Shown here in pieces: positions 17,105-25,301 of a stretch of 55,365 bases of DNA (its first letter is position 1; every line of letters begins with the position of its first letter). Origin of the DNA: Clostridia bacterium (GTDB taxonomy: Bacteria > Bacillota > Clostridia > Christensenellales > QALW01); NCBI GenBank assembly GCA_017502165.1, contig JAFVVO010000022.1, positions 1-55,365 on the forward strand. Reading direction: 5' to 3'. Below the pieces are notes generated by a model. That model ran no database searches and was not told the origin of the DNA. It saw only the letters and a list, made by a program, of their open reading frames with translations. Position numbers and translations under genes: made by a program.

Positions 17105-17725
17105 ATGGAATTCAAAGTATTTCAGAAGGAATTAGAATTACAGTCAAGAGGCTGGATTCCCACATTCCACGACATTTCAAAGGAAATCAACGAGATCGTT
17201 GAGGCATCAGGCATTAAAAACGGTACAGTAAGCATCGTTTCTCACCATACCACCTGCTCCGTAATGGTTCAGGAATGCTCACACGATATTGATTCATTCG
17301 ACCTTGAGTATCTTCAGCACGACCTTCTTGACATTATGCGCAAGATGATCCCTGACTTTGCAGAAGAACATCAGTACCGTCATCCCGGTCCTATCCACGC
17401 TCAGTACGGCAGATACGTTGACGAGCCCGGTGACTATTCAAGTATGAACACCGACGGTCACTTAAGAAGCTGCTTCTTCGGCAGAAGCGAAACCATGACC
17501 ATTAAAGACGGTGTTGTTGACGGCGGTAAGTTTGCTCACGTTTACTTCATCGACTGGGACCACGTTCTTGCCCGTCGCAGACAGGTTAACGTAACCGTTA
17601 TGGGTACCACCGAGGACGTAGGCGACAGAAAGTGGAACGACGGCAAGGTTATTGACACCAAGCACAAGTTCACTGAAGAAGAAAAGGCTTACGACATTCA
17701 CTACGACCTTCAGTTAAAGAGATAA
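17105..17725 (+). CDS. Long YjbQ/UPF0047 family protein
   Basis: 206 residues; typical YjbQ proteins have about 130-140. The family core is recognisable: VSHHTTCSVMVQE near the N terminus, then DGHLRSCFFGRSETMTIKDG, and FIDWDHVLARRRQVNVTVMG at the end of the fold. Extra sequence lies between the two core parts (including HPGPIHAQYGRYVD) and as a charged C-terminal tail. YjbQ proteins can replace ThiE weakly as thiamine-phosphate synthases, but their true role is unsettled. Conserved His residues suggest a metal or phosphate site. Its place between two isomerases and an aldolase points to sugar-phosphate chemistry here. AGGAGG precedes the ATG. Confidence 0.85.
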   Translation: MEFKVFQKELELQSRGWIPTFHDISKEINEIVEASGIKNGTVSIVSHHTTCSVMVQECSHDIDSFDLEYLQHDLLDIMRKMIPDFAEEHQYRHPGPIHAQYGRYVDEPGDYSSMNTDGHLRSCFFGRSETMTIKDGVVDGGKFAHVYFIDWDHVLARRRQVNVTVMGTTEDVGDRKWNDGKVIDTKHKFTEEEKAYDIHYDLQLKR

Positions 17726-17750
17726 TTTAAGCTTATAAATTATCAGGTGC

Positions 17751-17839
17751 GTCAAGAAATTGACGGAAAATTGAATTTCTATGATGCGCTTTTTCTGCTT
17801 TGAAAGAGCGCATCTGTTCTTTGACGGAATTTTCCGTCA
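17751..17839 (+). promoter_or_regulatory. Structured intergenic element with competing hairpins
   Basis: Between yjbQ and the transaldolase gene several pairings compete. GTCAA-gaaa-TTGAC (17751-17764). AGAAATT/AATTTCT (17755-17761 / 17774-17780). A long-range 12-bp pairing (17761-17772 / 17828-17839) encloses a 13-bp hairpin (17783-17795 / 17802-17814). A local palindrome TGACGGAA-TT-TTCCGTCA (17822-17839) lies 4 bases before the AAGGAG of the next gene. The local palindrome and the long-range helix share strands and so are mutually exclusive. The pattern fits an attenuator, translation control, or an RNA-processing site. Confidence 0.55.
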
Positions 17840-17854
17840 CAATAAGGAGTTAGT

Positions 17855-18538
17855 ATGAATTATTTAATTGATAGCGGAAATCTTGAGGAAATCAAGTATG
17901 CTAATGAATTCTTTCCTATTGTGGGCGTAACTACAAATCCCACGTTGGTTGCAAGAGAGAATATGGATTTTAGAAAGCTGTTCACTTCTATCCGCGAAAT
18001 TATCGGACCTGACAAAATGCTCCACGTGCAGACTACAGCAACGAAAGCGGAGCAGATTGTGGAAGAGGCAGTAGCGTTAAAGAAGCTTTTAGGAGATAAT
18101 TTCTTTATTAAAATTCCTATTAGTGAAGAAGGATTAAAGGCAACTCGCAAGCTGAAAGAACAAGGAATAGGCGTTACAATGACTGCGATTTTCGCACCTC
18201 AGCAGGCGCTTATTGCCGCAAAAGCAGGGGCGGATTTTGTTGCACCATACGTAAAGCGTCTTGATAACATTTCGGCTGACGGCGGTGTGCAAACCGTTGC
18301 GGATATCGTTAATTTGTTTAACATTTATTCTCTCGATTACCAGGTGCTTGCCGCAAGCTTTACAACAAGCTACGAGCTGCATAAGGTGGCTCTTACCGGC
18401 GCCCATAACGCAACTATTTCGGCAAAGCTGTTAAAGGCGGCAATAACTCATTCAATGACCGAAAACGCCATTGCAGGCTTTGAAAAGGATTGGAAGAGCG
18501 TCTACGGAGATAAAACGGTTCTTGATTTCGTGAAATAG
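17855..18538 (+). CDS. Fructose-6-phosphate aldolase / transaldolase-like (FSA/TalC type)
   Basis: 227 residues, the compact FSA/TalC length. The N terminus has GVTTNPTLV. The Schiff-base Lys lies in FFIKIPISEEGL, and GVTMTAIFAPQQA and FVAPYVKRLDN follow. Enzymes of this group cleave or form ketose phosphates using dihydroxyacetone or glyceraldehyde 3-phosphate. As the last gene of the DeoR-controlled operon it is the probable C-C bond-cleaving step. AAGGAG precedes the ATG; a terminator follows. Confidence 0.92.
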   Translation: MNYLIDSGNLEEIKYANEFFPIVGVTTNPTLVARENMDFRKLFTSIREIIGPDKMLHVQTTATKAEQIVEEAVALKKLLGDNFFIKIPISEEGLKATRKLKEQGIGVTMTAIFAPQQALIAAKAGADFVAPYVKRLDNISADGGVQTVADIVNLFNIYSLDYQVLAASFTTSYELHKVALTGAHNATISAKLLKAAITHSMTENAIAGFEKDWKSVYGDKTVLDFVK

Positions 18539-18584
18539 AACTCAAAGAATAAAAATTGATTTTGCAAAATGAAAAGCAAAAAAA

Positions 18585-18618
18585 CAACGTGAAATCACTT
18601 GGTTCCACGTTGCTTTTT
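18585..18618 (+). terminator. Terminator of the TIM-SIS-YjbQ-FSA operon
   Basis: A CAACGTG / CACGTTG stem (18585-18591, 18606-18612) with a 14-base loop, preceded by an A run and followed by CTTTTT. Confidence 0.75.
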
Positions 18619-18635
18619 ATAATGACTATGTTGAT

Positions 18636-18666
18636 GTCGAAACAGCACTTTTAGTGTTGTTTCGAC
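18636..18666. repeat. Long inverted repeat between convergent genes
   Basis: GTCGAAACAGCAC and GTGTTGTTTCGAC form a 13-bp helix with one G-T pair and a TTTTA loop, followed by TTTCTTATTT. It may be a second terminator. It also lies just past the end of the ParB-like gene, but it does not match the parS consensus. Confidence 0.6.
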
Positions 18667-18681
18667 TTTCTTATTTAATCA

Positions 18682-19356
18682 TTATGAAACGTCTGCCTGC
18701 TTGGCAGGCTTTTTTATTATAATTTGGTCATCTGTTTCGCAAATGGCGTCCTCAAAGCCGCCAAGACGCATCAAGATAAGAATTTTCTCAATTTCGTTAA
18801 TAAAAATCCGTTGGTCGCTTAGAAGTGAAAGACGGATCTTTTCCTTTGCGGCGCTTGGAATTTCTTTTTGCGCCTGGCACATACGCATAAAATATTTACT
18901 GTCTCCCGAGCAATAGGGGATAAAGCCTTCGGTTTCCGCGGTAACTTTGTTTTTTGCCTCGGAATTGAGCAAAAGATAGCTTTTGGCAAGGTGGAATTGC
19001 TCGTTTGTAAGACATAGAGAGCTTGCGAAGCTTATTTCCTTAAAGGCTTCAACGTATTTGGTTAAATAACAGTCGTTGGCTCGGTGCAGATTTTCTATGG
19101 CGGAAAACAGCTTTTCCTCATCTTCGCGCACGGAAAGTAAAACTGCGTGAATGTATTTTTGCTTCAGCTCCGCGCATGCCTTTAATCGTTTTCTGCCGAA
19201 AATCAGCTTGTAGCCCTTATTAAGCCTTACCAACCCAACGGGCTGAAGCAGACCGTAGCATCGGATACTGTTTTTCAACTGTTCAACGTTGTCGGTAATT
19301 TTTTCATAGGAAATCTCGCTGATAGGCACCTTTATGTAAACTATTCCCGCTCTCAA
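18682..19356 (-). CDS. Orphan ParB/Noc-like DNA-binding protein
   Basis: 224 residues. The N-terminal ParB/Srx fold is recognisable: IKVPISEI, NSIRCYGLLQPVGLV, the box FGRKRLKAC in place of GERRxRA, and ENLHRAN in place of ENLQR. A degenerate helix-turn-helix region follows (LTNEQFHLAKSYLLLN). ParB domains of this kind bind CTP and clamp on DNA. No parA partner or parS-like site is beside it, and the C-terminal dimerisation domain is short. The start is TTG, supported by GGAGGT eight bases upstream. It could be a diverged regulator rather than a segregation protein. Confidence 0.75.
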   Translation of the reverse strand: MRAGIVYIKVPISEISYEKITDNVEQLKNSIRCYGLLQPVGLVRLNKGYKLIFGRKRLKACAELKQKYIHAVLLSVREDEEKLFSAIENLHRANDCYLTKYVEAFKEISFASSLCLTNEQFHLAKSYLLLNSEAKNKVTAETEGFIPYCSGDSKYFMRMCQAQKEIPSAAKEKIRLSLLSDQRIFINEIEKILILMRLGGFEDAICETDDQIIIKKPAKQADVS

Positions 19357-19396
19357 AAAAATACCTCCAACGAAAAAAGATAGCTATATATTAACA

Positions 19397-19430
19397 AAAA
19401 CACGGCTTTTGTAAAGAAAAACCGTGTTTT
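19397..19430 (-). terminator. Terminator of the comF-radical SAM-rng-sua5 operon
   Basis: A 9-bp stem (AAAACACGG / CCGTGTTTT) extended by a TTTT/AAAA helix, followed on the minus strand by a T run. It separates sua5 from the ParB-like gene. Confidence 0.78.
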
Positions 19431-19504
19431 ATAATTTTGCAAAAATCTTTGTTTTCGTCATAAAAGACAAAATATTTTGAAGCTTTTTATAATAAAAGAG
19501 AGTT

Positions 19505-20572
19505 TTAACCGTTAATTTGAAGTGCGGTTTTTAAGTCCTGTAAGGAAGAAGAATCGTCTAAAACCGTAAAGGCGGAGGCTCTCAGCATTCTGTTCATTAC
19601 GGAAAGACCCTCGTCCTTTTTGTCAACCGCAGTAATAAACACCGTATCAAAGCCTTCATCGTCAACCTGGCGCAAAAGTGCGAATAAGTTGCGTGCCGCC
19701 GAAGATATGCAGTTATGCTCAATTAACCAATAGTGTGCTCTGGAGCCTAAAACGTCCTTATCTTTCTCGTTCCAGAGGATAACGGGGCGCTTAGAAAGCT
19801 CAAGGGCTGAATCGTAAAGAGAGCAGACTGTTTCAGCGCTTCCCGAAACGATAATAACTCGCGCTTTAGGGGAATAATGCTTATATTTCATACCGGGGCT
19901 TGCAACGGAATCCACCTTACAGTTTTCCAAAACCGACGGGTGAACGTCTACCTCGCCTAAGGCATCGCGTAGCATCTCAAGAGTAATAAGACCGGGACGC
20001 AAAAGGGTGGGTGTTTCGGTGCAAAAGGAAATAACGGTTGATTCAACACCGCCCAAGCAGGCGCCGCCGTCTAAGATCAAGGGGATTTTGCCGTTCAAAT
20101 CGTCAAAAACGTGCTTTGCGGTGGTGGGGGAAGGCTTAGTAGAGGAATTGGCGCTTGGTGCAGGAATAGGACAATCGCATTCTTCTAAAAACATTCTTGC
20201 AAGCTTGTGCTCAGGTATGCGTACTCCTACCGTATCCTTTCCGCCGGTAACAAGCGGAGAAATTTCTTTTCTTTTCGGTAAAACAACGGTAATGGGGCCG
20301 GGCATAAACGTATCAATGGCAATTTGTGCCTTTTTGGGAATTTCACTTGCAACGGTGCAGATTTTATCCTTGCTTGCAACGTGAACGATAAGGGGATTAT
20401 CTGCAGGCCTGCCCTTTGCGGCAAATATTTTCTTTACGGCTTCTTTGTCAAAAACGCTTGCGCCTAAGCCGTAAACCGTTTCCGTCGGAAAAGCCACAAC
20501 GTTTCCCGAATGAATAAGCTCTGCCGCCTTTTTTGCCGAAGAGCTGTTCAAGGGTAAAATTTCTGTCTTCAT
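19505..20572 (-). CDS. sua5: Threonylcarbamoyl-AMP synthase, Sua5 type
   Basis: Makes threonylcarbamoyl-AMP from threonine, bicarbonate and ATP for the t6A modification of ANN-decoding tRNAs. The 355 residues contain the YrdC/TsaC domain (FPTETVYGLGA, KGRPADNPLIVHV, PAPSANSSTKPSPT) and the additional C-terminal Sua5 domain, joined by a proline-rich hinge near SPGMKYKHYSPK. The start overlaps the end of the RNase G gene by 4 bases (ATGA), indicating translational coupling. Confidence 0.95.
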   Translation of the reverse strand: MKTEILPLNSSSAKKAAELIHSGNVVAFPTETVYGLGASVFDKEAVKKIFAAKGRPADNPLIVHVASKDKICTVASEIPKKAQIAIDTFMPGPITVVLPKRKEISPLVTGGKDTVGVRIPEHKLARMFLEECDCPIPAPSANSSTKPSPTTAKHVFDDLNGKIPLILDGGACLGGVESTVISFCTETPTLLRPGLITLEMLRDALGEVDVHPSVLENCKVDSVASPGMKYKHYSPKARVIIVSGSAETVCSLYDSALELSKRPVILWNEKDKDVLGSRAHYWLIEHNCISSAARNLFALLRQVDDEGFDTVFITAVDKKDEGLSVMNRMLRASAFTVLDDSSSLQDLKTALQING

Positions 20573-22026
20573 ATAACCTTTATAAGTCCTTCCTGGTCGG
20601 AAATCTCTTTCAGTAAGCTGATATTATAATCTTCCACGTGCATTCCCTGGTCCTCACGAACGAAAATGCTGATAGATGCAAAGTTCTCTTTCAAAGCCGT
20701 AACGTGCTTTTTAAGGGCGGTAAGAATATAGGGGTTAAGACGAAGTACCGCAATGGTTGAATCGTTATTATCAACTGCACGTTTCAGGGCAAAAAGAAGG
20801 TTGTTAAGTATTGAATTTTCGTTAAGAATGCGCCCGTCACCCTCGCAGTAGGGGCAGGTGCATTGCATGGAGTCGGCAAGGGAAAGCCTGGACTTTTTAC
20901 GGGTAAGCTCCACTAAACCGAGAGGAGCAAAGCCTAAAATATTGGTCTTTGTTTTATCGCTTTTAGAAGCCTCCTCAAGTGCGTCAAGAACGGTTTGTCT
21001 GTCTTCGTCGGATTCCATATCAATAAAGTCAACGACGATTATTCCGCCGATAGCACGAAGACGAAGCTGCCTTGCAATTTCCTTTGCGGCAAGCACGTTT
21101 GTTTTAACGATGGTTTTGTTAAGATCGTAATCACCCGTAAATTTGCCCGTGTTAACGTCAATAACCGTTAAGGCTTCGGTGTAATCAATAACAAGATAGC
21201 CGCCGTTATCAAGCCAAACCTTCTTCTGCAGAAGCTTTTTGATTTTCGTTTCAATTCCCGTTAAGGCAAAAAGGTCTGCTTCCTTAAGGAAAATTCTGTC
21301 TTTAAGGTGGGGAGTTAAAACCAAAGCGAGACGCTTTGCCTCGTCGAAGGCGTCAGGTGTGTTTACGGTAAGCTTTTCAATGGAATCGTCAAAGAAATCG
21401 CGGATAACCGTAAGTAAGAGACTGTCCTGACTGTGCAGAAGCGCAGGGGCGTTTTTAGTTTTAGCGTCCCTTGAAATGCTTGACCACAGATCCTCCAAGA
21501 AGTCCATTTCGGTTTGAATTTGCTCTTGGCTTGCACTGCAGGCGTCAGTACGCACGATGTAGCCGTGATGCTCGTTTTTTAACTTAGAAATCAATGACTT
21601 TAGGCGAGTTTTAGCTTCCTCGTCTTCGATTTTTTTTGAAACGCCAACGTAGTCCTGATCGGGCATAAGAACGAGATTGTGCCCGGGCAGAGTAATTGCC
21701 GTGGAAACTCTTGCGCCTTTAACGCCTTGAGCCTCTTTGATTATCTGAACAACGATTTCCTGCCCCTTTTTAAGTAGCTTGCGGATATCTGCCTCGTTTC
21801 CTTTGTTGGCAATATCATCAATAAACAAGAAGGCATTTTTCTCTAAGCCGATATCAATAAAAGCGGATTGCATTCCGGGTACAACGTTATCAACAACGCC
21901 CTTATAGACATTGCCTACTGCACCTGATGAAGCAGTGTGCTCAACAAAAACGTCCTCAAGCTCACCGTTTGAGAGAATAACACCGCTTTTTTGAATTATA
22001 CCGCAGTTAATGAGAATTTCTTTCAT
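20569..22026 (-). CDS. rng: Ribonuclease E/G family protein
   Basis: Single-strand endoribonuclease of 485 residues, the length of RNase G without the RNase E degradosome scaffold. The N-terminal S1 domain is at GNVYKGVVDNVVPGMQSAFIDIG. The catalytic Mg-binding aspartates lie in VIDVNTGKFTG and VVDFIDMESDEDR. The Zn-link CPYCEGDGRI comes near the end of the core. It overlaps both neighbours by 4 bases. In many Clostridia the same radical SAM/DUF2344/rng trio precedes rplU; here sua5 follows instead. Confidence 0.94.
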   Translation of the reverse strand: MKEILINCGIIQKSGVILSNGELEDVFVEHTASSGAVGNVYKGVVDNVVPGMQSAFIDIGLEKNAFLFIDDIANKGNEADIRKLLKKGQEIVVQIIKEAQGVKGARVSTAITLPGHNLVLMPDQDYVGVSKKIEDEEAKTRLKSLISKLKNEHHGYIVRTDACSASQEQIQTEMDFLEDLWSSISRDAKTKNAPALLHSQDSLLLTVIRDFFDDSIEKLTVNTPDAFDEAKRLALVLTPHLKDRIFLKEADLFALTGIETKIKKLLQKKVWLDNGGYLVIDYTEALTVIDVNTGKFTGDYDLNKTIVKTNVLAAKEIARQLRLRAIGGIIVVDFIDMESDEDRQTVLDALEEASKSDKTKTNILGFAPLGLVELTRKKSRLSLADSMQCTCPYCEGDGRILNENSILNNLLFALKRAVDNNDSTIAVLRLNPYILTALKKHVTALKENFASISIFVREDQGMHVEDYNISLLKEISDQEGLIKVI

Positions 22027-22679
22027 TTATTTACTCCTAAAGGCTCTTTAATAAAGCCGTCAATACAAATTAAGATGGAGGTGCGCTTGATTGAAGCGAC
22101 GCTGATACCGTTACAGGAAAGTATTTCCGCCATTTTGTCAGCTCGGAGATTTTCGCTGTTACTGCAGGAAAGAGTTGCTTTAATTACTTCGCCGTTTTGA
22201 GTCAAACGGTGTATCATCGGCCGCACGTTAACAAGAGCAAAGCCCTTTTTGGCTTTCTTTTCTATGGTGATTTCTTCCTGAGCAAGAATATCCTTTAAGG
22301 CTTTGGAATAGTCGTCTCCGTTTTTAGTTGTAAAAGCGTATTCAGCCAATGCAATAACGCTTCCTACGTTGGGGAAGGATTCCTCAGGCTCAATGGCATT
22401 AAGAATTTTGACGCCCTTAGGCATTACCTCGTTAAGACGTTTCATAACTTCAAGAGGATGAATAAATTTAGTAAGCTGAAATTCAACGAATTCAGCATCA
22501 GAGCAAACACCTACGGGAAGAGCGGCTGCGAAACTAATAAGTAAATGGGGGTTAAATCCCTGAGAATATGCGCAGGGAAGCTTTGCACGGCGAAGTGCAC
22601 GCTGAAAGAGTCTTTGCATATCAAGATGGGAAATATATTTTACTTCGTTTCCCTTTTCAAAACGCAATAAAACACGCAT
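22023..22679 (-). CDS. Radical SAM-linked DUF2344 protein (TIGR03936-like)
   Basis: 218 residues starting with the typical MRVLLRFEKGNEVKYISHLDMQRLFQRA-type sequence, followed by YSQGFNPHLLISFAAALPVG. The ATG at 22679 is preferred over an upstream in-frame start because GGAGG lies ten bases before it and because it overlaps the stop codon of the radical SAM gene by one base. The family always accompanies TIGR03960-type radical SAM proteins and is thought to assist them. Biochemical role unknown. Confidence 0.92.
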   Translation of the reverse strand: MRVLLRFEKGNEVKYISHLDMQRLFQRALRRAKLPCAYSQGFNPHLLISFAAALPVGVCSDAEFVEFQLTKFIHPLEVMKRLNEVMPKGVKILNAIEPEESFPNVGSVIALAEYAFTTKNGDDYSKALKDILAQEEITIEKKAKKGFALVNVRPMIHRLTQNGEVIKATLSCSNSENLRADKMAEILSCNGISVASIKRTSILICIDGFIKEPLGVNK

Positions 22680-24487
22680 CAGGACTTTACCTCCTTTTTG
22701 CAAACGTTCATCATACCGCAACCCGTGCAACCTTGACGGCAATCGCGGGTAGTTTCTTCTCTTTGAGCTTTTGCAAGCTCGCGCTTATAGTATTCCTTTG
22801 TAACACCTACGTCAACAGTGTCCCAGGGGAGAGTTTCGTCCACGTCAATAACGCGGGAAGCGTATTCTTCCATAGATAATCCGTGTTCCGCAAAGGCCTT
22901 TTGCCAGGCTTCAATATCAAAATGCTCGTGCCAGGCGTCAAGCTTTGCGCCGTTTTTCCATGCGGAATAAAGCACGGCACACATTTCTCTGCCACCGCGG
23001 GCGCAGGCAACCTCAAGCTTTGAGGCGGTGCTGTCGTGATATTTGTATTCTACTCCGCGCATTTGACGGATAAGGTCGCTTAAATATCTTTGCTTTTCCT
23101 TTACGCTTTCCTCAGAATCCTGATTTATCCATTGGAAAGGAGTAAAGGGCTTAGGTATAAATACGGAGGTGCTAACTGTAATACGCATATTCTTTTTGTT
23201 ACCGAACACTTCCTGATAAATTTCGGTGCATTTGCGCGCTAAATCGGCAATACCCTTGATGTCTTCCATAGTTTCGAAGGGAAGACCGATCATAAAGTAC
23301 AGCTTGATTGCTCTGTAGCCTGCACTGTAGGCACCGCGAACAGTTTTAAGTAAATCTTCTTCAGAAACGTTTTTGTTGATTATGTTTCGCATACGCTGTG
23401 AGCCTGCTTCAGGAGCAAAGGTAAGAGAGCTTTTGCGCATTTGTGTGCTTACAAAATCGGGGTTAAAGGAGTCAATACGAAGTGAGGGCAGAGAAATATC
23501 CATTCTTTCTTCGTTAAATTCGCAGTTAAGGGTTGAGATAAGCTGGTTCAGGTTCGAATAGTCGCCACTTGAAAGTGAGGTTAAGGAAATTTCGTCATAT
23601 CCCGTACTGTCAGCACTTTCGCGGGCAATCTGCTTTAACTTTTCAACGCTTCTCTCTCTGATAGGACGGTATAAAAAGCCTGCCTGACAGAAACGGCAAC
23701 CGCGAGTACAACCGCGGAAAATTTCAAGCATAATACGGTCGTGCACGACTTCAACAGTAGGCACAATAAGCTTAGTGGGGCAGAATGTGTTTTCAAAATC
23801 CACAACCACACGTCTTTTAACTTGCTTGGGAGCATTCTTTAAGGGAGTGATGGTAAGCTTACCGTCAACAACCTTGTGCTCGTAAAGGGAGGGAACGTAA
23901 AAGCCTTCGTTTTGAGAGAGCATTTCCAGTAATTCGGAACGTGATTTACCCGAAGCTTTCCATGCCTTATAAACGTCGATAAGCTCCATTAAAGACTCCT
24001 CGCCGTCACCTAAAAGGAAGCAGTCAACAAAATCGGCAAGCATCTCAGCGTGGTTGGCGCAGGGACCGCCTGCAACAATTAAAGGCTCGTCCTCTTTTCT
24101 TTCGGCACTTTTTATGGTTACGCCTGCAAGTGAAAGCATATTGAGAATATTTGTGTAGCTTAATTCGTACTGAAGGGTAAAGCCCCAAATGTCTGCATTT
24201 TTAACGGGCATTTTGTTTTCTAACGTGAAAAGGGGAATATTATGCTTGCGCATAAGCTCCTCCATATCAACCCAGGGAGCGTAGGCACGCTGGCAGAAGG
24301 TGTCTTCACGGGAATTAAGCAGGTGATAGATAATCTTTCCGCCTAAATGGGACATACCCATTTCGTATGTATCGGGATAAGAAAATACAAAATTAACTTC
24401 TGCATTTTCCTTAAAATGAGAGTTAAGCTCACCGCCAACGTAACGGGCAGGCTTGTCAACTTTTAATAAAATATCGTCAAGAGTCAT
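22679..24487 (-). CDS. TIGR03960-type radical SAM protein with B12-binding-like N-terminal domain
   Basis: About 602 residues. The N-terminal part resembles a cobalamin-binding-like fold (VNFVFSYPDTYEMGMSHLG and VAGGPCANHAEMLADFVD). The radical SAM core has the CxxxCxxC cluster motif in FRGCTRGCRFCQAGF, then the SLSSGDYSNL and FAPEAGSQRMR segments. The C-terminal Cys-rich end (CRQGCTGCGMMNVC) may bind a second cluster. The start at 24487 has GGAGGA upstream; a longer in-frame start at 24514 lacks one. The substrate of this widespread family has not been established to my knowledge. Coupled to DUF2344. Confidence 0.92.
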   Translation of the reverse strand: MTLDDILLKVDKPARYVGGELNSHFKENAEVNFVFSYPDTYEMGMSHLGGKIIYHLLNSREDTFCQRAYAPWVDMEELMRKHNIPLFTLENKMPVKNADIWGFTLQYELSYTNILNMLSLAGVTIKSAERKEDEPLIVAGGPCANHAEMLADFVDCFLLGDGEESLMELIDVYKAWKASGKSRSELLEMLSQNEGFYVPSLYEHKVVDGKLTITPLKNAPKQVKRRVVVDFENTFCPTKLIVPTVEVVHDRIMLEIFRGCTRGCRFCQAGFLYRPIRERSVEKLKQIARESADSTGYDEISLTSLSSGDYSNLNQLISTLNCEFNEERMDISLPSLRIDSFNPDFVSTQMRKSSLTFAPEAGSQRMRNIINKNVSEEDLLKTVRGAYSAGYRAIKLYFMIGLPFETMEDIKGIADLARKCTEIYQEVFGNKKNMRITVSTSVFIPKPFTPFQWINQDSEESVKEKQRYLSDLIRQMRGVEYKYHDSTASKLEVACARGGREMCAVLYSAWKNGAKLDAWHEHFDIEAWQKAFAEHGLSMEEYASRVIDVDETLPWDTVDVGVTKEYYKRELAKAQREETTRDCRQGCTGCGMMNVCKKEVKS

Positions 24488-24560
24488 TTTATTTCCTCCA
24501 AATGTACTAAGCAATTACATATTATAGTTTATTTTCTGTCGTTGTGTCAATCAAATACAG

Positions 24561-25271
24561 TTAATTCAGGTCAGTTCTTGCTATTGCACAACAGTATATT
24601 CTTGAAGCACCTGCCTTTTTTAACAGCGAGGAGCAAACACGCAGAGTTTCGCCGGTAGTTACAACGTCGTCAACGAGCAAAACGGTCTTTCCTTTAACGA
24701 AAGAAGAAAAATAATACTGCTCTTTAATAAGCTTTTGTCTTTCTTCGCGCGAGAGCGAAACGGTTTTAGAGCTTGTATCCTTGCGAAAAAGCACGTCGCA
24801 TTTAACGGGAACACCGCTCAAATCCGAAAGCTCTCGGGCAAGCAGCTCCGTTTGGTTGTAGAGATATTTTTCCATTCTTGCCTTAGATGCAGGAACGGGA
24901 ATTATGTAATCGGTCACGGGTAAAATTTTAGGGTTGATTGCGTCAAAGACCATATTGGCAAGGGGATAACGCAGATATTGCGCACCCTCGTATTTGAATT
25001 TTTGAACCAGTCCTTGAACAAAGCCCGAATAAGTAAGGGGAATAAATAGCTGATCGTATTCAGGCGGATTCTTAAGACAACGTGCACAGAGGCCTTCAGT
25101 ATCGATTTCATCAAGACAGAATTTACAACGCTGACCTTTTAAGCGGGGAAGCGCCTTTATGCAGTCGGAACAAAGACCGTAACGGTGATTTTCTATTATG
25201 TGGTCATCACAGCTTATGCAACCCGTATCCCAAGGGAAAATATAGGTATCGATAAATTTATGAAAATTCAA
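24561..25271 (-). CDS. comF: ComF family phosphoribosyltransferase-like protein
   Basis: 236 residues. The N-terminal zinc-finger part has CISCD, CSDC, CKFC and CARC pairs. The C-terminal phosphoribosyltransferase fold carries the PRPP-binding motif VLLVDDVVTTGETL. ComF proteins act in DNA uptake and processing in competent bacteria, but many non-competent Clostridia keep one. The start appears to be TTG (25271) with an ACGGAG ten bases upstream. It lies 73 bases upstream of the radical SAM gene in the same orientation and may be first in that operon. Confidence 0.88.
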   Translation of the reverse strand: MNFHKFIDTYIFPWDTGCISCDDHIIENHRYGLCSDCIKALPRLKGQRCKFCLDEIDTEGLCARCLKNPPEYDQLFIPLTYSGFVQGLVQKFKYEGAQYLRYPLANMVFDAINPKILPVTDYIIPVPASKARMEKYLYNQTELLARELSDLSGVPVKCDVLFRKDTSSKTVSLSREERQKLIKEQYYFSSFVKGKTVLLVDDVVTTGETLRVCSSLLKKAGASRIYCCAIARTDLN

Positions 25272-25301
25272 AAAAACACGCTCCGTAAAATAAAAAAATG
25301 G

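Noticed and set aside
17760-17785. TTGACG ... TATGAT as an internal promoter before the aldolase gene
   Set aside because: The spacer is only 14 bases, too short for a normal sigma-A promoter, and the sequence is better explained by RNA pairing.
18585-18666. parS site for the neighbouring ParB-like protein
   Set aside because: Neither hairpin matches the parS consensus TGTTTCACGTGAAACA closely enough, and both are followed by T-rich runs as in terminators.
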